Shown piece after piece: positions 53,676 to 63,800 of a stretch of 64,000 nucleotides of DNA. Position numbers and translations under genes: made by a program. The notes under the pieces were generated by a model. The model saw only the letters and a program-made list of their open reading frames with translations, did not search any database and was not told the DNA's origin. Origin of the DNA: Chthoniobacteraceae bacterium (GTDB taxonomy: Bacteria > Verrucomicrobiota > Verrucomicrobiia > Chthoniobacterales > Chthoniobacteraceae); assembly GCA_028293625.1 (NCBI GenBank), contig JAQGOL010000035.1:1-64000 (forward strand), in the 5' to 3' direction. Position 1 is the stretch's first letter. Each line of letters begins with the position of its first letter.

Positions 53676-56459
53676 TTATCCCGTGGTGCGCAGGCCGCTG
53701 GCAATCGCATTGATGGTGAGCTGGACGGCGGGAAGGAGCGCGTCGGCTTCCGCATCGCGTCCCACGGCCCGGAGCCGGCGCCATTGACGCAGCAAATGGA
53801 TTTCCTGCAGATGGAGAATCCGGAGGGCGTCGCTGCGCAGGGCAAGGGTTTTCAGCATGCGCGGCCGGCGTTCGCTCATGGGAAGGCCGCGCACCTTTTC
53901 GAGCATCTGTTTGGTGAGTTCGCGTTCATTGTTGATCATCGTCCAGAAGCGTTCCCTCAAAGCTTCATCCTCAACGAGGTCGGTGTAGGCGCGCATCAGC
54001 TCGGGATCGGAGCTGGCAATGGACGACTCGATATTGGTGAGCACGTACCGCAGGAATGGCCAGGAGGGAATATGCTCGCCCAGGGTCGCGCATTCCTCGG
54101 CGGAAAGCTGGCTGAGCGCCGTGCCCGCCCCATACCATCCCGGCACATAAAAGCGCGCCTGATTCCAACTGAACACCCACGGAATCGCCCGCAAATCAGC
54201 CAGGCTCGGCTGACCGGTCCGGCGCGAGGGGCGCGAACCGATCCGGCTGTGTTCCAGGGCGTCGATCGGCGTGGCCTGGCGGTAAAAGGTGAGGAACCCG
54301 TCGGCGTCGAGCAGGGAGCGGTAAGCAAGCCGGCTCGATTCGGCCAGGCGCTCCAGCAACGGCTCAAGCGGATGCGCGCCTTTTGAAGCGACGGCGTGCC
54401 GGAGCGTGGTCGCAGTCACGCCCGCCAGCAGGAGCTCCAGATTATAACCAGCGGTCGCGTTATTGCCGAACTTCTGCGCAATGGTCTCGCCTTGTTCGGT
54501 AAGCCGGATATCGCCGCTTAAGGAGCTCTGCGGGAGTGCCTCCAAAAACCGATGCGTGGGACCTGCCCCGCGGCTGACCGTGCCGCCGCGTCCATGAAAA
54601 AACCGAATCGCGACATCGAATTCGCGGCCGACCGCCGCGAGCTTGGACTGCGCCTTTTGCAGCGCCCATTGGCTGGCGAGAATGCCGGCGTCCTTGTTGC
54701 TGTCGCTGTATCCGACCATGACCTGCTGCACGAGTTCGCCGGGACGGCCGGCGCGGGTGGCATGGTATGCGAGGCTGGTGTGGGTGACATTGGTTTCCAG
54801 GAAAGCCTGGAGAATGCCGGAGCCCTGCTCAAGGTCGTCGATGGTTTCAAAAAGCGGCACGACAGGCAGCAAACAGACCATCCCTTCAGGCAGGCTGCGC
54901 AACAATCCCGCTTCGCGCGCAAGCACATAGACCACCAGCAGATCGCTAAGACGGCGCGTCATGCTGACAATCAGCGCGCCGAGCCCGTCGACCCCGTGTT
55001 TCTCAATATGGCCGGTCAGCACCCGGTAACACGCCAGCACCGTGTCAGCTTCATGACCGGCTGAAGCGTTCGGATGCAAAAACGGACGCGGCGATTGGAG
55101 TTCCTTGGATAAAAAACGGAGCCGCTCGGTCTCGCTCCATTCCTCCCAATCGCTGCCGTCGAGGCCCGCGGCGCTCATGAGCTGGATGAGCGCTTTGGAA
55201 TGAAATGCCGAATTTTGCCGTACATCGAGTTGGGCCAGATGAAAACCGAAAACCTCCAGGGCGCGGAGAACGGGCTGCACGTCGGATTCAATGAGCCGCT
55301 GGGCGCCGATGTCGCGCAATGAAGCGCACAACGCGTCAAGATCGGTGCGCAATTCAGATGGCCATTGGTAAAGGGCGGCGCCTTTGCGCATCTGGGCGAG
55401 CTCTCCGGGCACCACTTCCACCGGAAGCCGCGCCAGCATGAGCCGGACAAATTGCCGCCACGGTTCGTTCTGGTTGGCGGCGAGTAAAGAAACCGCGTCG
55501 ACTCCGAGCAGTGCGGCGATCCGGTCGCGCGCGGTGGTGAGCGAAGTGGGCGGGGGTTGAAGCCATTCCGAAAGGCTCAATCGCTCGGCCAGCGAGGAAA
55601 GCTGCCGATACAACACCACGAGCGCATTGGCTCGCAGCCGGCTCAGGGTTTCGGCCGTCACCTCGGCTGTCACGCCGGGATGCCCATCACGATCGCCACC
55701 CACCCACGTGCCGAACCGGATCTGCGGCATGTGCGCGGTGTTTTGGAGAATTTTTAAATCAAATCCGGTCGCGTTCCAGGCGTGGCGCAATCGTTCATCG
55801 AGCTCGGGAAGAACGGTGGGGAAAACATCGCGCAAATAGTGAAGCAGATTGCGCCGCTCATCAGTAAGGGTCGGTTTTTCGAGCAGGATTTCGCCGGTCC
55901 GCCAAAGCCGTTCAAGCCCGGCCTTCATATTGGAACGGAGCGAGGCGGCTTGGCTGGGAGTCATCTGGCCGCGATCCCGGGTGACGAGCATCGCGAAAAG
56001 AGCCCGGTGTTGGTCAAGGACGGAAAGGCGCTTGGCCTCGGTGGGATGCGCAGTGAGAACCGGTTCCACGCGCACCTTTTGAAACGCACCGGCGATCTGC
56101 TCGGCGCTGAACCCGGCTTTGCTCAATTGCTCGAGCTGATTGCCCCAGAGCCCGCGCTCGGCTGCCACCCCTTCATAACACTCGCGTTTGTCGCGCATGG
56201 CGGCGGCGGCATTTTCCTCCACCATATTGAGGAGCTGAAACGCCATGGCATAAACAAGGCCAAGATGCGGGGGCACATCTTCCACCAACGTCTTGGAAGG
56301 CGTTTTGGACCACGGCAAATTGGTGGCGAGATCGTGGCGTCCGAGCCCTTCAAGCACCTCCTTGAGGCACTCCATAAGAAAGCCAAGGTCGTCGCCGATT
56401 TTATCAAAACCGATAGTGAGATAATCCGGCGGGTTAGAACTCGCGGTGGTGGTGTGCAT
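53676..56459 (-). CDS. ppc: Phosphoenolpyruvate carboxylase
   Basis: 927 residues, bacterial type. Converts PEP and bicarbonate to oxaloacetate to refill the TCA cycle. Marks in order: VLTAHPTEAKR with the catalytic His, GTWVGGDRDGHPGVT, DVRQNSAFHSKAL, VMVGYSDSNKDAGILAS, RFFHGRGGTVSRGAGP (catalytic Lys/Arg loop), and LRAIPWVFSWNQARF. The end is LTINAIASGLRTTG: the usual C-terminal tetrapeptide of PEPC is (Q/R)NTG, so here Asn is Thr. ATG 56459. Divergent from aroB (133 bp between starts). Confidence 0.97.
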   Translation of the reverse strand: MHTTTASSNPPDYLTIGFDKIGDDLGFLMECLKEVLEGLGRHDLATNLPWSKTPSKTLVEDVPPHLGLVYAMAFQLLNMVEENAAAAMRDKRECYEGVAAERGLWGNQLEQLSKAGFSAEQIAGAFQKVRVEPVLTAHPTEAKRLSVLDQHRALFAMLVTRDRGQMTPSQAASLRSNMKAGLERLWRTGEILLEKPTLTDERRNLLHYLRDVFPTVLPELDERLRHAWNATGFDLKILQNTAHMPQIRFGTWVGGDRDGHPGVTAEVTAETLSRLRANALVVLYRQLSSLAERLSLSEWLQPPPTSLTTARDRIAALLGVDAVSLLAANQNEPWRQFVRLMLARLPVEVVPGELAQMRKGAALYQWPSELRTDLDALCASLRDIGAQRLIESDVQPVLRALEVFGFHLAQLDVRQNSAFHSKALIQLMSAAGLDGSDWEEWSETERLRFLSKELQSPRPFLHPNASAGHEADTVLACYRVLTGHIEKHGVDGLGALIVSMTRRLSDLLVVYVLAREAGLLRSLPEGMVCLLPVVPLFETIDDLEQGSGILQAFLETNVTHTSLAYHATRAGRPGELVQQVMVGYSDSNKDAGILASQWALQKAQSKLAAVGREFDVAIRFFHGRGGTVSRGAGPTHRFLEALPQSSLSGDIRLTEQGETIAQKFGNNATAGYNLELLLAGVTATTLRHAVASKGAHPLEPLLERLAESSRLAYRSLLDADGFLTFYRQATPIDALEHSRIGSRPSRRTGQPSLADLRAIPWVFSWNQARFYVPGWYGAGTALSQLSAEECATLGEHIPSWPFLRYVLTNIESSIASSDPELMRAYTDLVEDEALRERFWTMINNERELTKQMLEKVRGLPMSERRPRMLKTLALRSDALRILHLQEIHLLRQWRRLRAVGRDAEADALLPAVQLTINAIASGLRTTG

Positions 56460-56592
56460 GCCGGGCGGTTTTCTTGCCTTTAGAATTTGCGCGCGGCAAG
56501 CACCTTCCTAGTAGATTGCACGGCGCGGCAGGATTGTTGGTCAAAAACGCTTCCCCAATTCGGGATCGGCCATTCACACTCCACCCCCTTCT

Positions 56593-57717
56593 ATGAATTC
56601 CGTCGATGTCGACCTTGGCCCGCGCAGCTATCCCGTCCTGATCGGCACGGGCCTTCTTGAAAACGCTGGCTCGCTCCTGCGCGAACATGGGCTTTGCCAG
56701 ACCAACGCGTTTGTCATCACCAACCCGCAGGTCGGAGCCCTTTACTTTGAGTCATTGCAGCAGGCACTCGGGAAGGCCGGGTTTATGCGCATTGTCCGGC
56801 ACGAAATCCCCGCCACTGAAGAAGGGAAAAACTGGGAGGAATTTTCAGGCTGCTGCTCGGCATTGCTTGAAGCCTTTCCCGATACGGGGTCGATTCCGCT
56901 GGTCATCCTGCTCGGGGGCGGCGTGGTGGGCGACCTGGGCGGATTCGCCGCCGGCGTGTTCCGGCGCGGCGTTCCCTTTGTCCAGATCCCGACGACACTG
57001 CTAGCGGCGGTCGATTCGAGCGTCGGTGGAAAAGTCGCCGTCAACTTCGGCGGGGTAAAAAACATCATGGGCATCTTCAATCAGCCGCGGCTGGTGATCT
57101 GCGATCTGGCGCTGCTCAAAACGCTTTCCCCCCGTGAGTTGCGAAGCGGCGCGGCCGAAGTCATCAAATACGGCGTCGTTTGCTCGGAAGCGCTTTTTGA
57201 GCAGCTCGAGGGTGGGCTGGAAAAGCTGCTGGCCCTGGACGGGGCGGCGCTCATCGACATCGTGACACAATGCGTCGGATTGAAAGCGGGCGTCGTGGCC
57301 CGGGATGAGTTCGATAAAAAGGGGATCCGCAACGTGCTTAACTTCGGCCACACAATTGGCCATGCGCTGGAACTTTCGGCCAATTACACGCTCACCCACG
57401 GGGAAGCCATTTCAATCGGGATGATCGCCGCCACCCGCCTTTCCATCGCGCTCGGTCTCTCTTCCCCGCTGCTTCTGGAACGGCTCGAAACCTTGTTGCA
57501 CCGCGCAAACCTGCCGACCCGCCACCCCGATGCACCAGGGCTCTTCGACAAAATAGTGCGCGCCATGCAGATGGACAAAAAGTTCAGGGACGGGAAAAAC
57601 CTCTTTGTTCTGCCAACCCGAATCGGCGGCTGGCAGCAGCAGGAAAATGTGCCATGGGAGCTTGTGTATGAAGTGGTGCGTTCGGTGTTGACGGTCTCTG
57701 AAACCCTACCTTCCTGA
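56593..57717 (+). CDS. aroB: 3-dehydroquinate synthase
   Basis: 374 residues, normal length. Second step of the shikimate pathway. NAD-binding GGGVVGDLGGFAAGVFRRG, VQIPTTLLAAVDSSVGGK, the zinc ligands Glu in SGAAEVIKYG, His in NFGHTIGHALE and His in THGEAISIGM. MQMDKKFRDGKNLFVLP follows. ATG 56593 with a weak ribosome site. Single gene, 96 bp before glpX, so co-transcription is possible. Confidence 0.97.
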   Translation: MNSVDVDLGPRSYPVLIGTGLLENAGSLLREHGLCQTNAFVITNPQVGALYFESLQQALGKAGFMRIVRHEIPATEEGKNWEEFSGCCSALLEAFPDTGSIPLVILLGGGVVGDLGGFAAGVFRRGVPFVQIPTTLLAAVDSSVGGKVAVNFGGVKNIMGIFNQPRLVICDLALLKTLSPRELRSGAAEVIKYGVVCSEALFEQLEGGLEKLLALDGAALIDIVTQCVGLKAGVVARDEFDKKGIRNVLNFGHTIGHALELSANYTLTHGEAISIGMIAATRLSIALGLSSPLLLERLETLLHRANLPTRHPDAPGLFDKIVRAMQMDKKFRDGKNLFVLPTRIGGWQQQENVPWELVYEVVRSVLTVSETLPS

Positions 57718-57813
57718 GTTTACGCTCCGAAAACTCAATCCCACCCGTGGGCAGCGTGCATTTTAAACAGCCGGTGCCTTGCCAAGGACGGAAAGGTTTT
57801 TAAGACTTCACCC

Positions 57814-58872
57814 ATGAAATCCCTTCGTGAACAGTACGATGGCGTAGAACGTCTTCTGGAATTTGACTTTGTCCGCGCAACGGAAAACGCCTCGCTCAAT
57901 TCGCTTCAATGGCTCGGACGCGGGGAGAAAGAACTCGCGGACGCGGCTGCCTGCGACGCCATCCGCGGGATGTTCGACAACATGGACATCAGCGCCGAAG
58001 TGGTCATCGGGGAAGGGATCAAGGATAACGCGCCGGGCATTTTCAAAGGCGAACATCTCGGCTCGTGGATCCCGGGAACCACGCGGTTTGACATCGCGCT
58101 CGACCCGATCGATGGGACCACCAATATCGCCAAAGGGGCGCCGAATTCGATTTCGTGCATCGCGGCGGCTATCGTGCAGGAAGGCGAGAAATATTCGCTA
58201 AAGGACATTCCTTCCTTCTATATGATGAAACTGGCGTACGGGCCCCAGGCCGTCACGCACATGAATCGCACCGGCGTCCGTTCACTCGCGCTGCTCAGCT
58301 CGGTGGCCGAGATGGTGCAGGCGATCGCCGACATCATGAAAAAAAGGGTGCAGGATGTCGTCGTGCTCGTCATGGATCGGCCACGGCACGCCAAACTCGT
58401 CGAGGAAGTCCGCGCCACCGGAGCCGCCTTGCGAATGATTTCCGATGGCGACATCGCCGCCGCCATTGCCCCTTCCATTCCCGACTCCGGCATCGATCTC
58501 TTTATCGGAGTCGGCGGTTCCCCGGAGGCGGTGCTCGCTTCCGCCGCGCTCAAATGCCTGGGCGGCGACATGCAATCGATGATGTGGCCGCGCGATGAGG
58601 TTGAACGCCGCGAGTTGATCGAGCTTGGGTACGGCGACGAGATCGAGCGGATTTTCTTTGCCGATGATCTGGCGCATGGTCCCAACATTATTTTTTGCGC
58701 GACAGGGATCAGCGACAGTCCGTTGCTGCGTGGCATCCGGGTGCAGAAACGGCGCGCTGTCACCCACTCGGTGCTGATGCGGGCCAAGACTCATTCGCTG
58801 CGTTACATCGAGACGCATCACGAATTACGCACCAAGAAGATTCCGTTGCGCTCAGAAAACCGGGACCGGTGA
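57814..58872 (+). CDS. glpX: Fructose-1,6-bisphosphatase class II
   Basis: 352 residues. Gluconeogenesis and, in autotrophs, the Calvin cycle: hydrolyses FBP to F6P. GlpX marks: the opening LEFDFVRATENASLNSLQWL, VVIGEGIKDNAPGIF, the metal/phosphate motif DPIDGTTNIAKG, DRPRHAKLVEEVRATGAALR, and IDLFIGVGGSPEAVLASAAL. ADDLAHGPNIIFCATGIS is also present. ATG 57814. Confidence 0.96.
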   Translation: MKSLREQYDGVERLLEFDFVRATENASLNSLQWLGRGEKELADAAACDAIRGMFDNMDISAEVVIGEGIKDNAPGIFKGEHLGSWIPGTTRFDIALDPIDGTTNIAKGAPNSISCIAAAIVQEGEKYSLKDIPSFYMMKLAYGPQAVTHMNRTGVRSLALLSSVAEMVQAIADIMKKRVQDVVVLVMDRPRHAKLVEEVRATGAALRMISDGDIAAAIAPSIPDSGIDLFIGVGGSPEAVLASAALKCLGGDMQSMMWPRDEVERRELIELGYGDEIERIFFADDLAHGPNIIFCATGISDSPLLRGIRVQKRRAVTHSVLMRAKTHSLRYIETHHELRTKKIPLRSENRDR

Positions 58873-59164
58873 TCGGGCGGCGGCGGCCGCGCGCGGAGCT
58901 TCCCTGGAACGCGTTGCCCTGAGAACTCTTTCAGGAGAGAAACGAGTGGGAAACTATTGACGAAACTTTTTCTGTTCTAATAGTCGAACCAACGAATATC
59001 CAACGGTATGTTTCACACATAGCATATATGATCTTAGACAATGCGCGCACGCTAAAAGGTTTCTTTCAATACAGAAGCTGCACGTTGTTTTGGATTTATA
59101 GTATGATGCGGGCACCCGGCATCGACCGTTTCTCTCCAAAAGTGCGGTTGCCGGGAGGTTTTCA
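58873..59164. other. Intergenic region with possible promoter of the PAS histidine kinase
   Basis: 292 bp without a gene between glpX and the kinase. It turns A+T-rich after 58945. TTGACG (58957-58962) and TAATAG (58978-58983) resemble a -35/-10 pair, but only 15 bases apart. A clear GGGAGG at 59153-59158 serves the downstream GTG start. Confidence 0.4.
59153..59158 (+). promoter_or_regulatory. Strong ribosome binding site deciding the GTG start
   Basis: GGGAGG lies six bases before GTG 59165. It is one of the few good Shine-Dalgarno sites in the window and fixes the non-ATG start of the kinase. Confidence 0.75.
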
Positions 59165-61078
59165 GTGAGCCAGAAAGTCCGGAGCCAGGCGATGGAGCTG
59201 CTCTCCACGCTCGTGGACACCGTCGGCAGCTTGGTGGTGGTGCTCGATCGGGAGGGCCGTATCGTGCGCTTTAACAAAGCTTGCGAAGAGTTGAGCGGTT
59301 ATTCGTTTAACGAAATCAAAGATCAGGCGTTCTGGGGTTTGATTCTGGTTCCCGAGGAACTGGAGATGGTCAGGAGAGAGTTTGACCACCTCCTTGGAGG
59401 CGCTCTTCCACGGCAGTTTGAAAATCAATGGCTAAACAGGCAGGGGGAACGCCGCTGGATCACGTGGTCTAACACAGCTCTGTATGATCAAAATGGGGCG
59501 GTGGAATTCATCGTGGGAGTCGGCTGCGATTTCACGGAGCGGAGGCTTGCCGAGGCCGAGCTCCTTTATCAGCTGCGGCTGACCCGGGCCATCACCGATC
59601 AGGCTACGGATTCAATCTTTGTGACCGATAAAGCCGGGCGGATCCTTTTTCTCAATCAAAAGGCTGAGCGCGCTTTTGGATTTGGCGCGGATGAGCTTAA
59701 GGGGCGGATGCTGCATGATTTTGTGCATCGGCATGGCGAGGGGGATTCATCGCTGGCCAGTGAGTGTCCACTGGCAAAAATCTGCAACCCCGAGGGAGCG
59801 CGGCGCCATTGGGAAGATTTGTTTTTTCGCAAGGACGGAACGCCGGTGACGGTGACCTGTTCGTTTCTGGAAATTGACGATAAACGGACCGGATCGGTTT
59901 TGGTGGTGCACGACACGACCGAGCGCAAACAGACCCAGATGGAGCTGGCGAGCCGCGGCCTTCAACAAGCGGCGGTGGCGAAACTGGGCGAACACGCATT
60001 GGCGGGAGGCGATCTCAATGCGTTGCTCAAAGAGGCGGCGCTGCTGGTGGCCAGCACCTTGAATGTGGAGTATTGCAGCGTGCTTGAGGCGCTCCCCAAT
60101 GAGGCGGGTTTTTTGTTAAAAGAAGGGTTTGGCTGGGACCCGGGCGTGCTTGGCCACGTTATGCCAATTGGTTTTGGCGCCAGCTATGCGTTGAGCTGCA
60201 GCGAGCCGGTTGTCTCAGCCGACATCGCCAGGGAATGCCGGTTTAAAATCACCTCCGTTCTCCGGGATCACAAAGTGGCGAGCAGTATGAAAGTGGTGAT
60301 CGCCGGCCTTCAGCGGCCTTTCGGCATCATCGCCGCCCATACCACCCGCCCGCGCACGTTCACCCAGGATGACATCCATTTTCTTCAGTCCATCGCCAAT
60401 GTGCTTGCGATGGTGATCCGACGTAAATCGCTGGAAAGGGAGGTGCTCGAAATCTGCGATGCCGAGCGGCGCCGGTTGGCGCGCGATTTGCACGACGGCG
60501 TTTGCCAGCACTTCACCGGGATTGGAATGATGGCGATGGTGCTGGAGAAAAAACTCGCGGCCAAACAGCTTCCCGAAACCAGGCAGGCGCAGGAAATCTC
60601 GCGGCTTTTGCGCGATGGCAGCGAGCTCGCGCGGGAAGTCATGGAAGGGCTTTCACCGGTGAATATCGAAAACGGCGGATTGTTCACGGCGCTGCGCGGG
60701 CTGGCTGAAATGGTGGAAAAACGGCTCGGGTTTAAATGCCGCTTTGTCCATGAACGCGAGGCGGTCATTCACGACAGCTTTATCGCGGGCCATTTATTGC
60801 GAATCGCGCAGGAAGCCGTGGAAAACGCGGTAAAGCATAGCCAGGGCAGGAACATCGGCATCACACTTGCCACCGCCGGCTCGCACCTGGTTTTAAAAAT
60901 CAAGGATGACGGCATCGGTTTGCCCGAAAGCAAACACGAGGCCACCGGAATGGGGCTTCAGGTGATGCGGTATCGCGCGGCCTTGATAAACGCTTCGCTT
61001 TCCATCAGCCGCGCCGGAAAACGCGGGACATTGCTTAGCTGCTCCATCCTGATTCCAGGCGGGGCGAAGGGAAATTAA
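59165..61078 (+). CDS. PAS-PAS-GAF sensor histidine kinase (NarL-type HisKA_3)
   Basis: 637 residues, GTG start with a good ribosome site. PAS 1 (about 10-130, VLDREGRIVRFNKACEELSG) and PAS 2 (about 135-265, ILFLNQKAERAFGFGADELK) are followed by a GAF domain (about 275-420, LLKEAALLVASTLNVEYCSV). The HisKA_3 dimerisation domain has the phospho-site in DAERRRLARDLHDGVCQHF. HATPase_c follows (RIAQEAVENAVKHSQGRNI, KIKDDGIGLP). No membrane span, so cytoplasmic. This class normally pairs with a LuxR-type regulator, but none is nearby; its downstream neighbour is a convergent aldo/keto reductase. Confidence 0.93.
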   Translation: MSQKVRSQAMELLSTLVDTVGSLVVVLDREGRIVRFNKACEELSGYSFNEIKDQAFWGLILVPEELEMVRREFDHLLGGALPRQFENQWLNRQGERRWITWSNTALYDQNGAVEFIVGVGCDFTERRLAEAELLYQLRLTRAITDQATDSIFVTDKAGRILFLNQKAERAFGFGADELKGRMLHDFVHRHGEGDSSLASECPLAKICNPEGARRHWEDLFFRKDGTPVTVTCSFLEIDDKRTGSVLVVHDTTERKQTQMELASRGLQQAAVAKLGEHALAGGDLNALLKEAALLVASTLNVEYCSVLEALPNEAGFLLKEGFGWDPGVLGHVMPIGFGASYALSCSEPVVSADIARECRFKITSVLRDHKVASSMKVVIAGLQRPFGIIAAHTTRPRTFTQDDIHFLQSIANVLAMVIRRKSLEREVLEICDAERRRLARDLHDGVCQHFTGIGMMAMVLEKKLAAKQLPETRQAQEISRLLRDGSELAREVMEGLSPVNIENGGLFTALRGLAEMVEKRLGFKCRFVHEREAVIHDSFIAGHLLRIAQEAVENAVKHSQGRNIGITLATAGSHLVLKIKDDGIGLPESKHEATGMGLQVMRYRAALINASLSISRAGKRGTLLSCSILIPGGAKGN

Positions 61079-61087
61079 GAGCCTTTT

Positions 61088-62080
61088 TCAGCGGTGGACG
61101 GCTGGCATGCCGCTGGCCGCGTAGCGGGTTCCGGCGGAGGCGCCTTTTGGAAAAGCTTCATCGATCCGGTGCAGATCCGCGGCGGTGAGGGTGACATTGA
61201 GGGCGGCCAGGTTTTCCTCCAGATATTCGCGGCGTTTGGTGCCGGGAATCGGGACGATGTCGTTGTTGCCTTGCGCAAGCACCCAGGCAAGCGCGAGCTG
61301 GGCAGGAGTGCATCCTTTTTGAACGGCAAGCGCTTCCACGCTTTTCACCAGGTCGAGATTGCGCTCGAAATTTCCGCCCTGGAAACGCGGATTGTTGCGG
61401 CGGTAATCGTCGCTGGCCAGATCCTCAAAGCGCCGGATCCGGCCTGTCAGCATGCCGCGTCCAAGCGGGCTGTAAGCAACAAAGCCGATGCCGAGTTCGC
61501 GGCAGGTCTCAAGGACTCCGTTATCCTCGGGATCGCGCGTCCAGATTGAATATTCGGTTTGCAGAGCCGCGATGGGATGGACCGCGTGCGCCCGCCGCAC
61601 CGTGCCGGGCGCCGCTTCCGAAAGCCCGAGGAAACGCACCTTGCCTTCGCATACCAGCTCGGCCATTGCGCCGACGGTTTCCTCAATGGGAGTCTCGGGA
61701 TCGACCCGGTGCTGATAATAGAGATCAATCACATCGACGCCCAGCCGCCTGAGGCTTCCTTCACACGCGGCTTTGACGAACTCAGGCTTCCCGCTAAAGC
61801 CTTTGCGCATCGGATCCGATGGATCGCGCAGGAAACCGAACTTCGTGGCCAGAACCACTTCGCCGCGCCGTCCGGCAATCGCTTTTCCAATCAGGATCTC
61901 ATTGGTATGCGGGCCGTAGGCATCCGAGGTGTCGAGGAACGTGACCCCGGCATCGAGCGCGCGATGGATGGTGGCGATCGATTCGGTGTCATCGCGCGTG
62001 CCGTAAAACTCCGACATCCCCATGCAGCCGAGACCGAGAGGGGAGGTTTCAAGGGTACCAAGGAAACGCGCTGGGAACAT
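61088..62080 (-). CDS. Aldo/keto reductase
   Basis: 330 residues from ATG 62080 ([20 protein letters not shown]). Marks: [20 protein letters not shown] with the catalytic Asp and Tyr, VLATKFGF with the Lys, [20 protein letters not shown] with the His, [24 protein letters not shown] and [18 protein letters not shown]-dependent reduction of aldehydes; closest to the AKR13/YhdN-type group. The substrate is unknown. The longer frame to 62167 adds a basic, unlikely stretch. Convergent with the kinase (9 bp). Confidence 0.93.
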   Translation of the reverse strand: MFPARFLGTLETSPLGLGCMGMSEFYGTRDDTESIATIHRALDAGVTFLDTSDAYGPHTNEILIGKAIAGRRGEVVLATKFGFLRDPSDPMRKGFSGKPEFVKAACEGSLRRLGVDVIDLYYQHRVDPETPIEETVGAMAELVCEGKVRFLGLSEAAPGTVRRAHAVHPIAALQTEYSIWTRDPEDNGVLETCRELGIGFVAYSPLGRGMLTGRIRRFEDLASDDYRRNNPRFQGGNFERNLDLVKSVEALAVQKGCTPAQLALAWVLAQGNNDIVPIPGTKRREYLEENLAALNVTLTAADLHRIDEAFPKGASAGTRYAASGMPAVHR

Positions 62081-62250
62081 GGGCGGATGATTAATGGTTC
62101 GCGCATTTTGGCGAGCGCGTTCCTTTTGAATGTTTCCATTTTTCCGCTTGCGCGACCGGGGAGCCAACGGCTGGAAGCGAGCAGATGAAGATTAAGAGCA
62201 AGAGAAGATGGACGTGGTCACTGGAAAGTGGCTCAGTCCCATTCCCTTGA

Positions 62251-63780
62251 GTGAAATCCAAGCGCCCTTCCTTAGTGAAGAAACCACATAAACCGGAACC
62301 GGACCCAGCGGCGAAGCACTACGTGCTCGATACCAACGTGCTCATCCACGAGCCCCAATCGATGTTTAACTTCGAGGAGAATTCCGTTTGGATTCCCGTG
62401 GAGGTTCTGGAGGAACTTGACCGGTTTAAATCCGAATCGACCACGCGCGGAGCGAATGCGCGCGAGGTCCACCGGCGGTTAAGCGGCCGGTTTTCCACGG
62501 CCGAACAGATGAAAAACGGCGTGGAACTGGAGAATGGCGGCACATTACGGGTCTGCATTAATCCGCATGTGAAATTTGAAAATCACGGCTGGCAATTGCT
62601 AAACGATTCGCCCCGATTCAAGTTGGTACGCGCCCTTTTCCCTGATCTTTCGTTAACAGACAACCGCATTCTAGCCAGTGCTGTTTATCTGGCGGACACT
62701 CAGGTTGGGCAGACCGTTCTGGTGACAAAAGACATCAATATGCAGCTCAAGGCGCGTACCCTTGGGCTTGATGCCGAGGATTACCGCACCGACCGGGTCG
62801 AGGATAGCGACATCCGGCGCACCCAGCGGCGCAGCGGCCCCGATGAAGTCGAGACGCTTGATCTGCCCGGCCACACACTCCAGGCGTTTGCCAGCCAGGA
62901 ACAGATCACGCTTCCTTTAGCCGAAAAGCTGTTGCCCAACCAATACGTCTTTCTTCGCAACGAAGAGGAGCATTCCCACGGCGTTCCCGCCCGGCATCTG
63001 CGCGACGGCTACTTCCGCAAGCTGCGCATCGATCACATCAATATCCGCGGCGGCCGCACTTTTCAGGCCGCCAATCTGGGCCAGCGTTTCCTTCTCGATG
63101 CCCTTTACGATCCCGACATCTCGCTTTTGACGGTTTATGGAAAAGCGGGGACCGGTAAAACGCTTTTGAGCGTCGGCGCTGCCCTTGAGCAGGTCCAAAA
63201 CGGCGATTACGAAAAAATGCTGATCACGCGGGTGATCATGCCGACCGGACGCGACATTGGTTTTCTTCCCGGGAGCAAGGAGGAAAAGATGCAACCATGG
63301 CTTCAACCCGCCTACGATGCGCTGGAGCAACTCCTGGCGCGGCCCCGCAAACCCGAGCAATTTGACAAACGCAAACAGAGCGCGCGCAAGAGTTCTCCCA
63401 GCTCCACCAAGAGCCCGGCTGCTCCCGTGCAAAGCAAGGTGGTGCGGCCGTATGAGCCATTGATGGCGGCCGGATTGCTTGAAATTGAAGCGATCGCCCA
63501 TATTCGCGGCCGCTCGATTCCGAAGGCGATTTTTATCGTGGATGAAGCCCAGCAATTGACACCGCATGAGGCCAAGACGCTCGTCACGCGGATGGGCAAA
63601 GGAAGCAAGATCATCATGATCGGCGACCTGGCCCAGATCGATAATCCGTATGTCGACGCCCATACCAACGGACTCGTCTACACGCGGAACCGGCTTCAGG
63701 GGCAGTCGTTCATGGCGCACGTTAATTTGTTCAAAGGCGAGCGAAGCGAAATGGCCGACGTCGCCGCCAACCTGATGTAA
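62251..63780 (+). CDS. phoH2: PIN-PhoH family ATPase/ribonuclease
   Basis: 509 residues, GTG start. The N-terminal PIN domain (about 20-165) has HYVLDTNVLIHEP, then acidic residues in EELDRFK and DNRILASAVYLAD, matching the metal-bound RNase site. The C-terminal PhoH ATPase (about 240-509) has Walker A VYGKAGTGKTLLSVGAA, Walker B AIFIVDEAQQLTP and IMIGDLAQIDNPY. The fusion is the PhoH2 type, where the ATPase drives RNA unwinding and PIN cleaves. A Lys/Ser-rich insert (about 370-390, KRKQSARKSSPSSTKS) sits inside the ATPase region. It ends 20 bases before the next gene and may be co-transcribed with it. Confidence 0.94.
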   Translation: MKSKRPSLVKKPHKPEPDPAAKHYVLDTNVLIHEPQSMFNFEENSVWIPVEVLEELDRFKSESTTRGANAREVHRRLSGRFSTAEQMKNGVELENGGTLRVCINPHVKFENHGWQLLNDSPRFKLVRALFPDLSLTDNRILASAVYLADTQVGQTVLVTKDINMQLKARTLGLDAEDYRTDRVEDSDIRRTQRRSGPDEVETLDLPGHTLQAFASQEQITLPLAEKLLPNQYVFLRNEEEHSHGVPARHLRDGYFRKLRIDHINIRGGRTFQAANLGQRFLLDALYDPDISLLTVYGKAGTGKTLLSVGAALEQVQNGDYEKMLITRVIMPTGRDIGFLPGSKEEKMQPWLQPAYDALEQLLARPRKPEQFDKRKQSARKSSPSSTKSPAAPVQSKVVRPYEPLMAAGLLEIEAIAHIRGRSIPKAIFIVDEAQQLTPHEAKTLVTRMGKGSKIIMIGDLAQIDNPYVDAHTNGLVYTRNRLQGQSFMAHVNLFKGERSEMADVAANLM

Positions 63781-63800
63781 TAGCAAGCGAGTGCCAAGCC

